From Actinomycetota bacterium (GTDB lineage Bacteria; Actinomycetota; Acidimicrobiia; Acidimicrobiales; Poriferisodalaceae): 14,144 bases of DNA. Location: contig JAADHX010000422.1 of the NCBI GenBank assembly GCA_013151655.1, positions 1 to 14,144 of the forward strand, given 5' to 3'. The position numbers and the translations under genes are program-made. Under the pieces are notes generated by a model that searched no databases, was not told the origin of the DNA, and saw only the letters and a program-made list of their open reading frames with translations. Shown here piece after piece: positions 1 to 6,281 of the stretch. How positions within the stretch are numbered: position 1 is the stretch's first letter; each line of letters begins with the position of its first letter.

Positions 1-669
1 GGCGGTCGCTGGGTCGTACCAGAAAAGCCCGTAAGCAGCGACGTTGTCCCCTTCGTCGTAGACGGCCAGATCGAGGTCGGCACGATACAACGAGGTCTGG
101 TTCAGGCGCGGCTCGGGGTTGAAATGGTTGCGTTGCTCGTTGGCCATGTGGTGCTCGCGGTCGATGGCCGTGCGCCGGTCAAACAACTGGTACCCGTCGT
201 GTAGCGCGCTGACTGGCGGTCGGGCATCTGCGGCCAGCCAGGACTCGACAAGTCCGTCTTCCTCGATCGCGAATCCCCGCCTATCCAATACCGCACGGAG
301 CGCATCATCGGCTCGGTCGACCTCAAGCATAACTGCCTCGAAACCTGAGCTGCTGGCGTGGTCGAGGCCACGCTGCATTACGTGTTCGATCCACTCCGCA
401 GTCGCGTCCGGCAGCACCAGCGGATCTAGCTGGGTTGCATCGCCGAAGTCGGTGGCGATCACCGCGGCCGCCGGCCGGCCCAGGTCATCGAACCAGAAGA
501 GCTGTTCGAGGTCATCGGTGGTGCGGGGGTTTGTTGCCCACCACCATTGCAGTTCCGCGGCTTCGTACAATCCTGCCGTTGGATCAGCGCGACGAATCCG
601 GTTGAGCAGCGCCGTTACCGTTTCGAGATAGTCGAGTCCGACGCGGCACTCTTCGACCGGGTTGATCAT
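1..669 (-). CDS. GNAT-family N-acetyltransferase, probable tandem-domain (C-terminus beyond window)
   Basis: The reading frame runs 223 codons from ATG at 669-667 to the window edge without a stop, so the 3' end is missing. An in-frame TAG lies 12 nt upstream of this ATG, which fixes it as the earliest ATG. Residues 1-150 look like a first GNAT half, ending in the LDRRGFAIEE stretch typical of the last strands of such folds. Around residue 159 a second half starts (GYQLFDRR), followed by HMANEQRNHFNPEPRLN and LYRADLDLAVYDEGDNVAAYGLFWYDP, a pattern common in actinobacterial two-domain GNAT proteins, where acetyl-CoA is bound downstream. That binding loop (Q/RxxGxG/A) lies outside the window. 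Substrate unknown. It is divergent from the DinB-like gene. No strong Shine-Dalgarno site is visible; TATAGC lies 7 nt before the ATG, so a leaderless mRNA is possible. Confidence 0.72.
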   Translation of the reverse strand, partial: MINPVEECRVGLDYLETVTALLNRIRRADPTAGLYEAAELQWWWATNPRTTDDLEQLFWFDDLGRPAAAVIATDFGDATQLDPLVLPDATAEWIEHVMQRGLDHASSSGFEAVMLEVDRADDALRAVLDRRGFAIEEDGLVESWLAADARPPVSALHDGYQLFDRRTAIDREHHMANEQRNHFNPEPRLNQTSLYRADLDLAVYDEGDNVAAYGLFWYDPATA

Positions 670-785
670 TCCGGCAGGCTATATTCCAGGCCCGAGCAAT
701 ACTCGCTCGTCGAACTTCTGCGAGCCTCGGAGATCACTAGGTCACCGGAGCAACAGCCCTCTATCGACCACCGGAGCTCCACGAC

Positions 786-1289
786 GTGACTGCCCTCAGT
801 CATCCACCCTCAGTTCCCTACATTGCAAGTGAACGCCAGATGTTGGAGGCGTTCTTGGATGCGATGCGTCTCGCTGTTACCCGCAAGGTGGATGGGCTCA
901 CAGCAGCACAGGCCCACTCGACGCCTACAACTTCGTCGCTGTCGTTGTTGGCTATCTTGAACCATCTCGCATGGACCGAGCGTCGGTGGTTCCACGACTC
1001 GTTCGGCTCCGAGCCGATCGACGACCCCAAGTGGCGAGGAGATCTCACCGAGGAGTTCTCGGTAGAGGGCGATATCGAAGCTGTCGTCGAGTTTTACGGC
1101 ACGCAGTGCGAACGATCGCGTGAGCTCGTTTCAACTCTGTCGAGCCTCGATGAGACAGTGATTAGCGAACGGTTCGGAATCGAGGTCAGCCTTCGCTGGA
1201 TCATGGTTCACATGATCGAAGAAACCGCACGCCACGCGGGCCACGCCGATCTCATAAGAGAAGCCATCGATGGCCAGCAGGGCGACTGA
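786..1289 (+). CDS. DinB-superfamily (DUF664-type) protein
   Basis: A 167-residue protein of the DinB/YfiT-like four-helix-bundle fold. The signature is the C-terminal stretch WIMVHMIEETARHAGHADLI followed by REAIDG, very typical of DUF664 proteins, plus an earlier ILNHLAWTERRWF helix. His60 and the histidines of RHAGH (about 150 and 153) are the likely divalent-metal ligands. Family members are often metal-dependent thiol transferases (mycothiol- or bacillithiol-dependent in Gram-positives), but most remain uncharacterised, so no reaction is assigned. The start is GTG at 786, supported by GGAG at 773-776 with 9-nt spacing; the first ATG (840) would cut into the first helix. It is monocistronic and convergent with the arsR-type gene, with a short hairpin between them. 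Confidence 0.85.
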   Translation: MTALSHPPSVPYIASERQMLEAFLDAMRLAVTRKVDGLTAAQAHSTPTTSSLSLLAILNHLAWTERRWFHDSFGSEPIDDPKWRGDLTEEFSVEGDIEAVVEFYGTQCERSRELVSTLSSLDETVISERFGIEVSLRWIMVHMIEETARHAGHADLIREAIDGQQGD

Positions 1290-1320
1290 AGTCGCCGAAG
1301 TTCTGCACGCCGACTGAGCC

Positions 1321-1337
1321 ATTCGCGTGCCGCGAAT
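1321..1337. terminator. Short perfect hairpin between convergent genes (possible bidirectional terminator)
   Basis: ATTCGCG and CGCGAAT form a 7-bp perfect stem around a TGC loop, midway between the stop of the DinB-like gene (1289) and the stop of the arsR-type gene (1354). There is no clear T-run on either strand, so termination strength is uncertain. Position between two convergent genes is the main argument. Confidence 0.4.
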
Positions 1338-1353
1338 CGTTACGAGTCCTGAG

Positions 1354-1662
1354 TCAGCAGATCACTGCACAGATTTCGGCCAAATGGTCTGAGTCCACCT
1401 GGAACCAGGCCCATTTTCCGCGTTGTTCTCGTTGGAGGATGCCTGCTTGCGTTAGCTGTGTGAGGTGGTGGCTGACGGTTGCCTGCGTTTTGCCGACGAG
1501 CGAGGGGAAGTCACAGGCACACGCCTCGCCTGAGGTGGCGATGATGTTGACCAGCTTGAGGCGAACCGGATGTGCGAGAGCTTTCAGGACCCTGGCCAAC
1601 TCGTCGGCGTCAGAATCGCTGAGGGTCGACAACAGCAACTGGTCGCACTCAAGGAGTTTCAT
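1354..1662 (-). CDS. arsR: ArsR/SmtB-family metalloregulatory repressor
   Basis: A 102-residue winged-helix repressor. LARVLKALAHPVRLKLVNII is the classic ArsR N-terminal helix region; KTQATVSHHLTQLTQAGIL is the recognition helix and REQRGKWAWFQVD the wing. The GEACACDF segment puts Cys48 and Cys50 where E. coli ArsR has its As(III)-binding CxC pair (ELCVCDL). Extra cysteines occur near the N-terminus (Cys6) and at the C-terminus (Cys98, Cys102), so the ligand could be As(III), Sb(III) or a soft metal. The start ATG at 1662-1660 overlaps the TGA of the upstream VOC gene by 4 nt (ATGA), so the two are translationally coupled and co-transcribed. It probably represses its own operon through a site upstream of 2063. 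An AAGGAG-like SD is not seen on this strand, consistent with coupling. Confidence 0.9.
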   Translation of the reverse strand: MKLLECDQLLLSTLSDSDADELARVLKALAHPVRLKLVNIIATSGEACACDFPSLVGKTQATVSHHLTQLTQAGILQREQRGKWAWFQVDSDHLAEICAVIC

Positions 1663-2063
1663 GGCGCGGCTGGAGTTTCGTCACAGCCGTAACCCTCGTC
1701 GGCGATCCCTTCGGTGTAGAAGAGCTCCCATTTCAGGCCATGGGGGTCAGACACCCATGATTTGTGTTGCCGTTGGTAGCCACACACGAGATTGTTCTTG
1801 TCTGTTCTGGAAAGTGCGGCGGAGTCGACATGATCCCGGGCATCTTCGAGTTCGGCCATGGTCTCGAGTTGTAACCCGTAGTGCGCCGACCCTGGGGGGC
1901 CGTCGCCGTGGGTATCGATCGAGAAATTGACCCGTGGATCGTCGAGCATCCACTTGGCGTAGTCGTCTCGCTGCAGCGTCGGTTCTGCCCCGAACAGTCG
2001 TGTGTAGAAATCGACGCCCGTCTCGATGTCGTCGACCTTGAGTCCAATGTGTATCCGTTTCAT
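1659..2063 (-). CDS. VOC/glyoxalase-fold protein, ArsI/CadI-like
   Basis: A 134-residue protein of the vicinal-oxygen-chelate superfamily, closest by eye to the C-As lyase ArsI and mycobacterial CadI. His5, His61 and Glu113 match the metal triad of ArsI (His5, His62, Glu115). The segment VCGYQRQHKSWVSDP aligns with the ArsI TCCYAxxDKxWV block, but the second cysteine of the pair is Gly here (Cys94-Gly95). ArsI cleaves the carbon-arsenic bond of trivalent organoarsenicals using the Cys pair, so lyase activity is doubtful. The start chosen is ATG 2063-2061: AAGG lies 8 nt upstream and the family N-terminus (MKRIHIGLKVDDIETGVDFY) begins exactly there, although the open frame extends to 2210. It is first in an operon with arsR (ATGA overlap). 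Confidence 0.85.
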   Translation of the reverse strand: MKRIHIGLKVDDIETGVDFYTRLFGAEPTLQRDDYAKWMLDDPRVNFSIDTHGDGPPGSAHYGLQLETMAELEDARDHVDSAALSRTDKNNLVCGYQRQHKSWVSDPHGLKWELFYTEGIADEGYGCDETPAAP

Positions 2064-2081
2064 GGTCGTGACCTTAGTGGA

Positions 2082-2122
2082 CGTATCGACGATTATCGAT
2101 TCGATGTTTGTCGTATCGACGA
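2082..2122. promoter_or_regulatory. Candidate ArsR operator/promoter region of the VOC-arsR operon
   Basis: Upstream of the VOC gene lies an 11-bp perfect palindrome, ATCGATTCGAT-type (2095-2105, ATCGA-T-TCGAT), flanked by two copies of CGTATCGACGA (2082-2092 and 2112-2122) exactly 30 bp apart. On the minus strand GATAAT (2097-2092), a good -10, overlaps the palindrome; the -35 is not convincing. A repressor bound here would block the promoter, as ArsR proteins do. The operator assignment is inference from position and symmetry. Confidence 0.4.
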
Positions 2123-2130
2123 AGTTCGCA

Positions 2131-2350
2131 GCGTCAGAAGATGCCCAAGTGAACCACTTCGGAATCCAGGTCGAAACCGCGGACCAGTTGGAAGAGGTGG
2201 CTAATCGCATGAACTCGACCGGTCATCGTTTCCTCGACATCGAGGACTGCACGTGTTGTTGTGCCGACCTGGAGAAGGCCTGGGTGATGTGGGCCCGATG
2301 GAGGACAACTGGGAGGTGTTCTTGATCCACAGCCACGACGGCGATGCCAG
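2131..2350 (+). pseudogene. Frameshifted, 5'-truncated ArsI/CadI-like VOC gene remnant
   Basis: In the frame of 2131, codons 2149-2286 read VNHFGIQVETADQLEEVANR, then DCTCCCADLEKAWV. This matches the second half of CadI/ArsI (LNHLGVEV ... TTCCxxxxDKxWV), including the Cys-Cys pair. The family's next block, GPxGxxWEVF, is found as GPMEDNWEVF but in another frame, starting at 2292. The five bases 2287-2291 replace the expected three, so a +2 (or -1) shift breaks the gene. The N-terminal half with the first metal histidine is absent; the DNA there is the promoter of the opposite-strand VOC gene. No start codon or SD fits. It is a decayed paralogue of the neighbouring intact VOC gene. The right-hand limit is approximate. 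Confidence 0.65.
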
Positions 2351-2681
2351 CTTCCTGGCTGCACACCTTAGGGAGTTTGTCACTTCGCTGGGTCGTGCGG
2401 ACGAGGCGCTCGAGAGCGCTCGCACCATGCGTGAAGCTGCGGGCGCAGAAGATTGTTGGACACACTCGATCATCGGTGCGAACATCATGTTCGACCTTGA
2501 GGTAGTCGAGTGGTCGACCACGGATCGCAGCGGCGTAGCCATTGTCTTCGTTGAGGGTGTCCCAACTCTAGGACTGCTTCTTGTGACCTTTGGCGTGGTC
2601 CGTTCTGGCAAGGAGTCGGCCGCAGCCTTTGCGCCGCCACGGGAGCCGTACCGCACTCCCGGAACTGGGTTCGCGACTTAA
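2351..2681 (+). other. Open frame of unknown origin following the VOC remnant
   Basis: The post-shift frame stays open to TAA at 2679-2681, with G/C-rich third codon positions and plausible protein-like sequence (FLAAHLREFVTSLGRADEAL, later SIIGANIMFDLEVVEW). I do not recognise a family. It has no credible start of its own, so it is most likely the decayed 3' part of a former gene and not an expressed CDS. An opposite-strand open frame over the same bases (2201-2656) is Ser/Arg-rich and looks like its shadow. Confidence 0.3.
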
Positions 2682-2775
2682 CTCATGGAGACAAGCACCG
2701 AGCACTGCTGGCCGCTCGCCGGGCATGATGCTGACCAGCTCCAGAGCCTCGGAAGGTGTGGTTCCTGTGAGCCCG

Positions 2776-2938
2776 GTCGTGACCCTCGCAACCACTGACT
2801 TTGAGCCGTTCAACCGATCTGTTCATTCCGGGTCTGGGAGGAATGCTGGTGTGGAGCCGGCGCAACGTCGTGGCTCGCTTGGTCGTCCGACCGCTGCTTC
2901 TGGTGACAGGTCCCGGTGGGGCTCTGTCGTGACCCTCG
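2776..2938 (+). repeat. 13-bp direct repeat GTCGTGACCCTCG (two copies)
   Basis: GTCGTGACCCTCG occurs at 2776-2788 and 2926-2938, exactly 150 bp apart, in the gene-free stretch upstream of the lipoprotein gene. The core GGTCGTGACC also occurs at 2064-2073, just upstream of the VOC start. Otherwise nothing recognisable is seen in 2682-2989: no RNA gene, and no ORF with family similarity. The repeats could be regulatory sites or relics of a decayed element. Confidence 0.4.
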
Positions 2939-2989
2939 AACGCATTTCGTGCAGAGTAGTTTCTGGACACTAAGGAGAAGGTGGGTTCG

Positions 2990-3973
2990 ATGAATGTGAT
3001 GAGAGGTCTGCGAGGGTGCCTACTTCCAGCGGCGATTGCACTGCTCGCTTCGTGTTCATCTCCAGGCAACAGCGAACCTGCTAGCGATGTTGCGACGCCG
3101 CAGATGGCGTTAGCGGATGACACTTCGGGTCTGTCCGCCGATATTTCGGTTACGACATTGGCTGTCAATGAAGGCAGCGGTGCGTCATCGACATCGTCGA
3201 CGGTGACCGAACCTCCCATGGCTGACGGTAACGGGGATGAGGAAACCGCGCCGCGATTCGAGAGTCCGCTGGCCCGCCTACTGGGTGTGCCGCTGTCGGT
3301 CGAGGAGCTAGCTGAGGCTCAGCAGGTAGTAGTTCTCGACAGAGAGCTAGCGATCGAGGAATGTATGAGGGTCAACGGATTCGAGTACATACCCGACGCA
3401 AGGCACCAGTTTCCTGATGCTGCGGCCGAACTAGCTCCGTTCTACGGTGTGTCCCGCTCTGTTGCAGTCGCCCGTGGTGAGGTTGCGACTGGGTGGGAAA
3501 GCCCGAACCTTGCCCTGGTCGCAGATCTCGACACCACAACCCGAGAAGCGTGGTTCACCGCGTTCGGAAGAGCCAATCAGGGCTGTCAGGGAGATGCTCT
3601 CGACGAGTATCCAGACAGCGACTCGATACCTTCCAAGTTGCTCGAGGAGATCGTCGCGCTCGGCGACGCCGTCGATGCCAGCGAAGGTGTGGCTGCTGCT
3701 TGGACCGAGTGGTCGGCCTGCATGAGGTCGCGTGGATACGACATTCAGGATCGAGGCGCCCTCGTCGATGGCATTACCCAGGTCGCTTTGTCGCAGAACA
3801 TGACTACAGATGAGGTCATCGTGCTCGAGGGCCTTGCCTGGTCCGACGACGAGTTCTGTGATGAAGACACCGGTCTTAGGGCCACGGTCGACGAGATTCG
3901 ATACGAAATTGAGCTTGAGTACGTAGACAACAATGAGTCTCGTATTGCGCTTCTGCTCGCCGAATCGCGCTAG
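2990..3973 (+). CDS. Secreted lipoprotein of unknown function with two CM-x3-G-aromatic motifs
   Basis: A 327-residue protein with a type II signal peptide: Arg5 and Arg8, hydrophobic core LLPAAIALLA, and lipobox LASC with the lipidated Cys at 22. A Ser/Thr/Asp-rich linker (about 23-90) then leads to a folded domain. That domain has a repeated pattern: ECMRVNGFEY (Cys125) with a later Cys199, and ACMRSRGYDI (Cys244) with a later Cys290, which suggests an internal duplication and two disulfides outside the membrane. The start is ATG 2990 because AGGAGAAGG (2973-2981) sits just before it; the earlier in-frame GTG at 2981 is too close to the SD. The family resembles lineage-specific actinobacterial lipoproteins; no function is assigned. 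It is monocistronic, convergent with the next gene. Confidence 0.8.
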   Translation: MNVMRGLRGCLLPAAIALLASCSSPGNSEPASDVATPQMALADDTSGLSADISVTTLAVNEGSGASSTSSTVTEPPMADGNGDEETAPRFESPLARLLGVPLSVEELAEAQQVVVLDRELAIEECMRVNGFEYIPDARHQFPDAAAELAPFYGVSRSVAVARGEVATGWESPNLALVADLDTTTREAWFTAFGRANQGCQGDALDEYPDSDSIPSKLLEEIVALGDAVDASEGVAAAWTEWSACMRSRGYDIQDRGALVDGITQVALSQNMTTDEVIVLEGLAWSDDEFCDEDTGLRATVDEIRYEIELEYVDNNESRIALLLAESR

Positions 3974-4031
3974 CGGTTCGATTCCCTCGTTGGCTGGGAG
4001 GTGGTCCCGTCTGAGGCGCTCGATAGCGACT

Positions 4032-5141
4032 CTAAGGATCGAGTATTTCGAACGAGCCGCAGTCGCTGAAGTTGTCGTTGGTGAAGCGGGTGGGTCTGTG
4101 CGAAGCGCAGGTGAGCCTGGACCAGGCTTGGCCGCCGAAGGCGTCGCGGGTCGTGTCGGTGAAAATCTCTTCTCGGCTGTCTGGTAACAACCGCACGATG
4201 CGAAGTATCGGGCCGCCTTCGATGGTGGTACGGATCTCGATCATCTCGGTCGGCAGTCCTGCGGCGGCCCGTTGTTCATAGCAGGCGCTGGGTCCTTCGG
4301 AGACCTCGATGTTGGGAAGAGGATTGCTCATCGTGGGTGTCAGGAGTTCGGCGCCGCAGTATGGGAGAGGTACACGGCCGCCGACCTCGTCAGGCGCCCC
4401 TGCCAGAGAAGGACCACTTGGTGCGAGCAGTTTGGCCGGGGCGGTGGGCGAGCACGGTTGATCGCCACTACCGCGTGCGCGGCTGACTTCGGGGCTGAGC
4501 GTTGGCCCAAGCAGTGCCGATAGCAGGTCAGCGACGGGGGAGTCGCCGGAAAGGGTGAGTGCAATGATGCGCCCGGCCGCGTAGAAGCGCGGTGGACCAA
4601 TCCAGCTAACGCTGACCGCTGATTCTGATCTGCGGAGCTGACCATCGGGAGTGATCCAGTCGGACTCAGTCTCGCGTGCCTCCGTGCTGGGGTACTCGTA
4701 CAGCCAGACAGGCTCGCTGCCCACGCACAAATTGCGGACGGTCCCTGCAAAAAGAGGCGATGCAGCAGCGGCGGGTTGCGCTATCTCGTCGACGTCGATG
4801 CCAGCATCTTCGAGCTTGATGATAAGGCCGTCGGTGTCGAGGGGTTCGGCTTGAGGCGTTGCGACCGGCACCTCTTCGGTTGATGAGGGCGCGGGCTCCG
4901 GAGTCGTGGTCGCCACCGAATCGAGGCTGCTTGTGGTTTCAACCCGAGTCACCTCGGTGCCGCTTGCTACCGCCCAGGCGCCATAACCCGACGCGCCAGC
5001 GGCAACGAGCGCGAGTCCAGCTATGGCCCCGCGGCGTCGTCGGTGTCTTCGTTGTGCCCCGGCAACCACTGTTCGGACGGGCGGAGGACTGCGGATCGGA
5101 TCGGCGAGTGCGTCGGCACCTAGCTTGTCGAGTTCGTTCAT
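4032..5141 (-). CDS. Single-pass membrane protein, likely partner of an ECF sigma factor
   Basis: 369 residues. The N-terminus is cytoplasmic (about 1-37) with a strongly basic stretch AQRRHRRRRG, followed by one transmembrane segment (about 38-60, GAIAGLALVAAGASGYGAWA), a Thr/Ser/Pro/Glu-rich linker (about 65-100) and a large extracytoplasmic domain with several cysteines. This architecture, and its position immediately after a sigma region-4 ORF, fits the membrane proteins that follow SigE-type ECF sigma genes in Actinobacteria and may act as anti-sigma or co-regulated envelope proteins. No zinc-binding HxxxCxxC anti-sigma motif is present in the short N-terminus. The start ATG 5141 overlaps the upstream TGA (ATGA), which implies coupling. 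The extracellular domain is not recognised. Confidence 0.75.
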   Translation of the reverse strand: MNELDKLGADALADPIRSPPPVRTVVAGAQRRHRRRRGAIAGLALVAAGASGYGAWAVASGTEVTRVETTSSLDSVATTTPEPAPSSTEEVPVATPQAEPLDTDGLIIKLEDAGIDVDEIAQPAAAASPLFAGTVRNLCVGSEPVWLYEYPSTEARETESDWITPDGQLRRSESAVSVSWIGPPRFYAAGRIIALTLSGDSPVADLLSALLGPTLSPEVSRARGSGDQPCSPTAPAKLLAPSGPSLAGAPDEVGGRVPLPYCGAELLTPTMSNPLPNIEVSEGPSACYEQRAAAGLPTEMIEIRTTIEGGPILRIVRLLPDSREEIFTDTTRDAFGGQAWSRLTCASHRPTRFTNDNFSDCGSFEILDP

Positions 5142-5344
5142 GGCGTGGTTCCCTTCGTCTCGATCGGGGCGTCGGCGAGGCTCGGAGCGAGCTTGCGATA
5201 TGCGTCGCGAAGCGTTGACGACACCGTGCCTCGGCGGATCCCCATCGCTGCGCCGATCTCAGCTTCCGTCATCTCACCCACATGGCGTAGCACATCGGAG
5301 TTCCGGTTCTGGACCGAGGATTTATTCTTGAGCGCCTGAGCCAC
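5138..5344 (-). pseudogene. Truncated ECF sigma-70 factor (region 4 only)
   Basis: The 68-residue frame contains LRHVGEMTEAEIGAAMGIRRG and then TVSSTLRDAYRKLA, a textbook sigma region 4.2 helix-turn-helix as found at the C-terminus of SigE-family ECF sigma factors. Such proteins are about 160-180 residues and need region 2 for core binding and -10 melting; no region 2 is present. A TGA lies two codons upstream of the GTG at 5344-5342, and only 72 bp separate it from the vapC stop, so the missing 5' part (about 300 bp) is not nearby in another frame. The 3' end is intact and still ATGA-coupled to the membrane gene. It could be a dead remnant or could persist as a DNA-binding fragment. Confidence 0.75.
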
Positions 5345-5415
5345 ATCTCATGTAGCTGACCGCCCCAATTTGGCACACAGGGCTTCTGGCGATCTCGCCG
5401 CGGTGGCTACCAGCT

Positions 5416-5796
5416 TCAGACGGGCACGATTTCGATGAGCTCTTCGAGTCCGATGAGGTCTACCGCGTTGCGGGTGTACAAGCGGGCATCGTGGGCGTGG
5501 GCTGTCGCCGCGATCAATAGGTCGAACACCCGTGATCGCGGTTGTCGGCCGATTTCGGCGACGGCTGCGGCGAGACGCCCGTAGCTGGTTGCGACGTCAT
5601 CATCGATGGTCAACGGGTCGAAGGTTCGTTGCAGAATTGACAGTCTTCGGAGACGTTCGGCGCGGACTGCTGTGTTGGTAGTGACCATCACTCCGAAATG
5701 TAACTCGGCGAGCGAGGCCGCGCTGATGGCCAGTTCGCCCTCCAAATCGGGCACATTCGTAGCGATCAGAACGCTGGTATCTAGTAGTGCTCTCAC
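5416..5796 (-). CDS. vapC: VapC-type PIN-domain toxin
   Basis: A 126-residue PIN-domain ribonuclease, the toxin of a type II system that cuts RNA (often tRNA or rRNA) in the cytoplasm when not bound by its antitoxin. The acidic catalytic residues are visible: Asp6 in LLDTSVLI, Glu31 in SLAEL, Asp92 in RVFDLLIAATA, and Asp113 in TRNAVDLIGL. All four expected blocks are present and the length is normal, so it should be active. The start is GTG 5796-5794, which overlaps the antitoxin TGA by 4 nt (GTGA). It is co-transcribed with the upstream antitoxin. The 3' end lies 72 bp from the truncated sigma gene. Confidence 0.92.
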   Translation of the reverse strand: MRALLDTSVLIATNVPDLEGELAISAASLAELHFGVMVTTNTAVRAERLRRLSILQRTFDPLTIDDDVATSYGRLAAAVAEIGRQPRSRVFDLLIAATAHAHDARLYTRNAVDLIGLEELIEIVPV

Positions 5797-6041
5797 CCGT
5801 CATCCCAGGGATTTTCCAGGGACTGGTCGATGAGATCTCGGTCCCGTTCCCAGTCGGGATCTGCCTGGCCGCCGAGCATTTCGGAAATCGCGCTCCAGTG
5901 CTGCCATTGCTTCGGAGTAGCAGGTACGAGCCTGGCGGCGAGTCGGCCAGCGACGGTGATGTCAATCTGTTCACCGCGCTCAACGCGCCGAACGATTTCA
6001 GATGCGTCCTGGCGCAGCTCTCGAAGCCCGATCGTGTCCAT
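5793..6041 (-). CDS. vapB: Phd/YefM-type antitoxin (VapB) of the VapC toxin
   Basis: 82 residues. The N-terminal DNA-binding half reads MDTIGLRELRQDASEIVRRV then ERGEQIDITVAGRLAARLVP, the canonical Phd/YefM fold used by many actinobacterial VapB proteins. The acidic, Trp-containing tail (ISEMLGG ... SLENPWDDG) is the expected toxin-wrapping part. ATG 6041-6039 is chosen because the family N-terminus begins there; the open frame could extend six codons to 6059, into the operator palindrome. No clear SD is present; TACCGT ends 6 nt before the ATG on the minus strand, a TAnnnT -10 that would give a leaderless transcript. It is first in the operon, overlapping vapC. Confidence 0.9.
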   Translation of the reverse strand: MDTIGLRELRQDASEIVRRVERGEQIDITVAGRLAARLVPATPKQWQHWSAISEMLGGQADPDWERDRDLIDQSLENPWDDG

Positions 6042-6050
6042 TCTCGAACG

Positions 6051-6066
6051 GTAGCACAAGTGCTAC
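6051..6066. promoter_or_regulatory. Palindromic operator candidate of vapBC
   Basis: GTAGCAC-AA-GTGCTAC is a perfect 7+2+7 palindrome 9 bp upstream of the vapB start. Its vapB-proximal end provides the TAC of the putative -10 TACCGT, so a dimeric VapB or VapBC complex bound here would occlude the promoter, as is known for autoregulated Phd/VapB operons. The binding itself is inferred. Confidence 0.65.
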
Positions 6067-6243
6067 TCTTCTGGGCCGAATGCAAGATTTGCCTGCCGCA
6101 GGTGAGCGACGTCTTTTCTAACGCCGTCGGTGTTGCCAATGTCGGGCACCAATCTCGATCGGGCCAGGCCGCGTGTCCGGTGTACGTGTTTCATTGACCT
6201 AGCCGGCCGATGGCTGGAACCGCACCTTCCATCTTCACCAGGT

Positions 6244-6275
6244 CTGTTGACAACAGTTGATAGGCAGCGCACGAT
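6244..6275 (+). promoter_or_regulatory. parD-like gene promoter with operator palindrome over the -35
   Basis: TTGACA (6247-6252, consensus -35) is followed after 17 bp by CACGAT (6270-6275), and the GTG start follows 6 nt later, so the transcript would be leaderless. CTGTTG-A-CAACAG (6244-6256) is a perfect 6+1+6 palindrome centred on the -35, a natural place for autorepression by the ribbon-helix-helix product. Both elements are seen; function is inferred. Confidence 0.55.
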
Positions 6276-6281
6276 CGGTAC

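Noticed and set aside
119..631. 170-codon + strand open frame
   Set aside because: Opposite the GNAT gene, Ser/Arg-rich with no domain, typical antisense shadow.
1439..1930. 163-codon + strand open frame
   Set aside because: Lies over the arsR and VOC genes on the other strand; no family similarity.
2683..3219. 178-codon - strand open frame
   Set aside because: Covers the 13-bp repeats and the lipoprotein start; no SD, no recognisable domain, while the + strand lipoprotein has signal peptide and lipobox.
3972..3985. GGTTCGATTCC resembling a tRNA T-loop
   Set aside because: The flanking 5-bp stem does not pair and no acceptor, D or anticodon arms are found nearby.
5600..6139. 179-codon - strand open frame across vapC/vapB
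   Set aside because: Out of frame with the clear PIN-domain and Phd-type proteins it overlaps.
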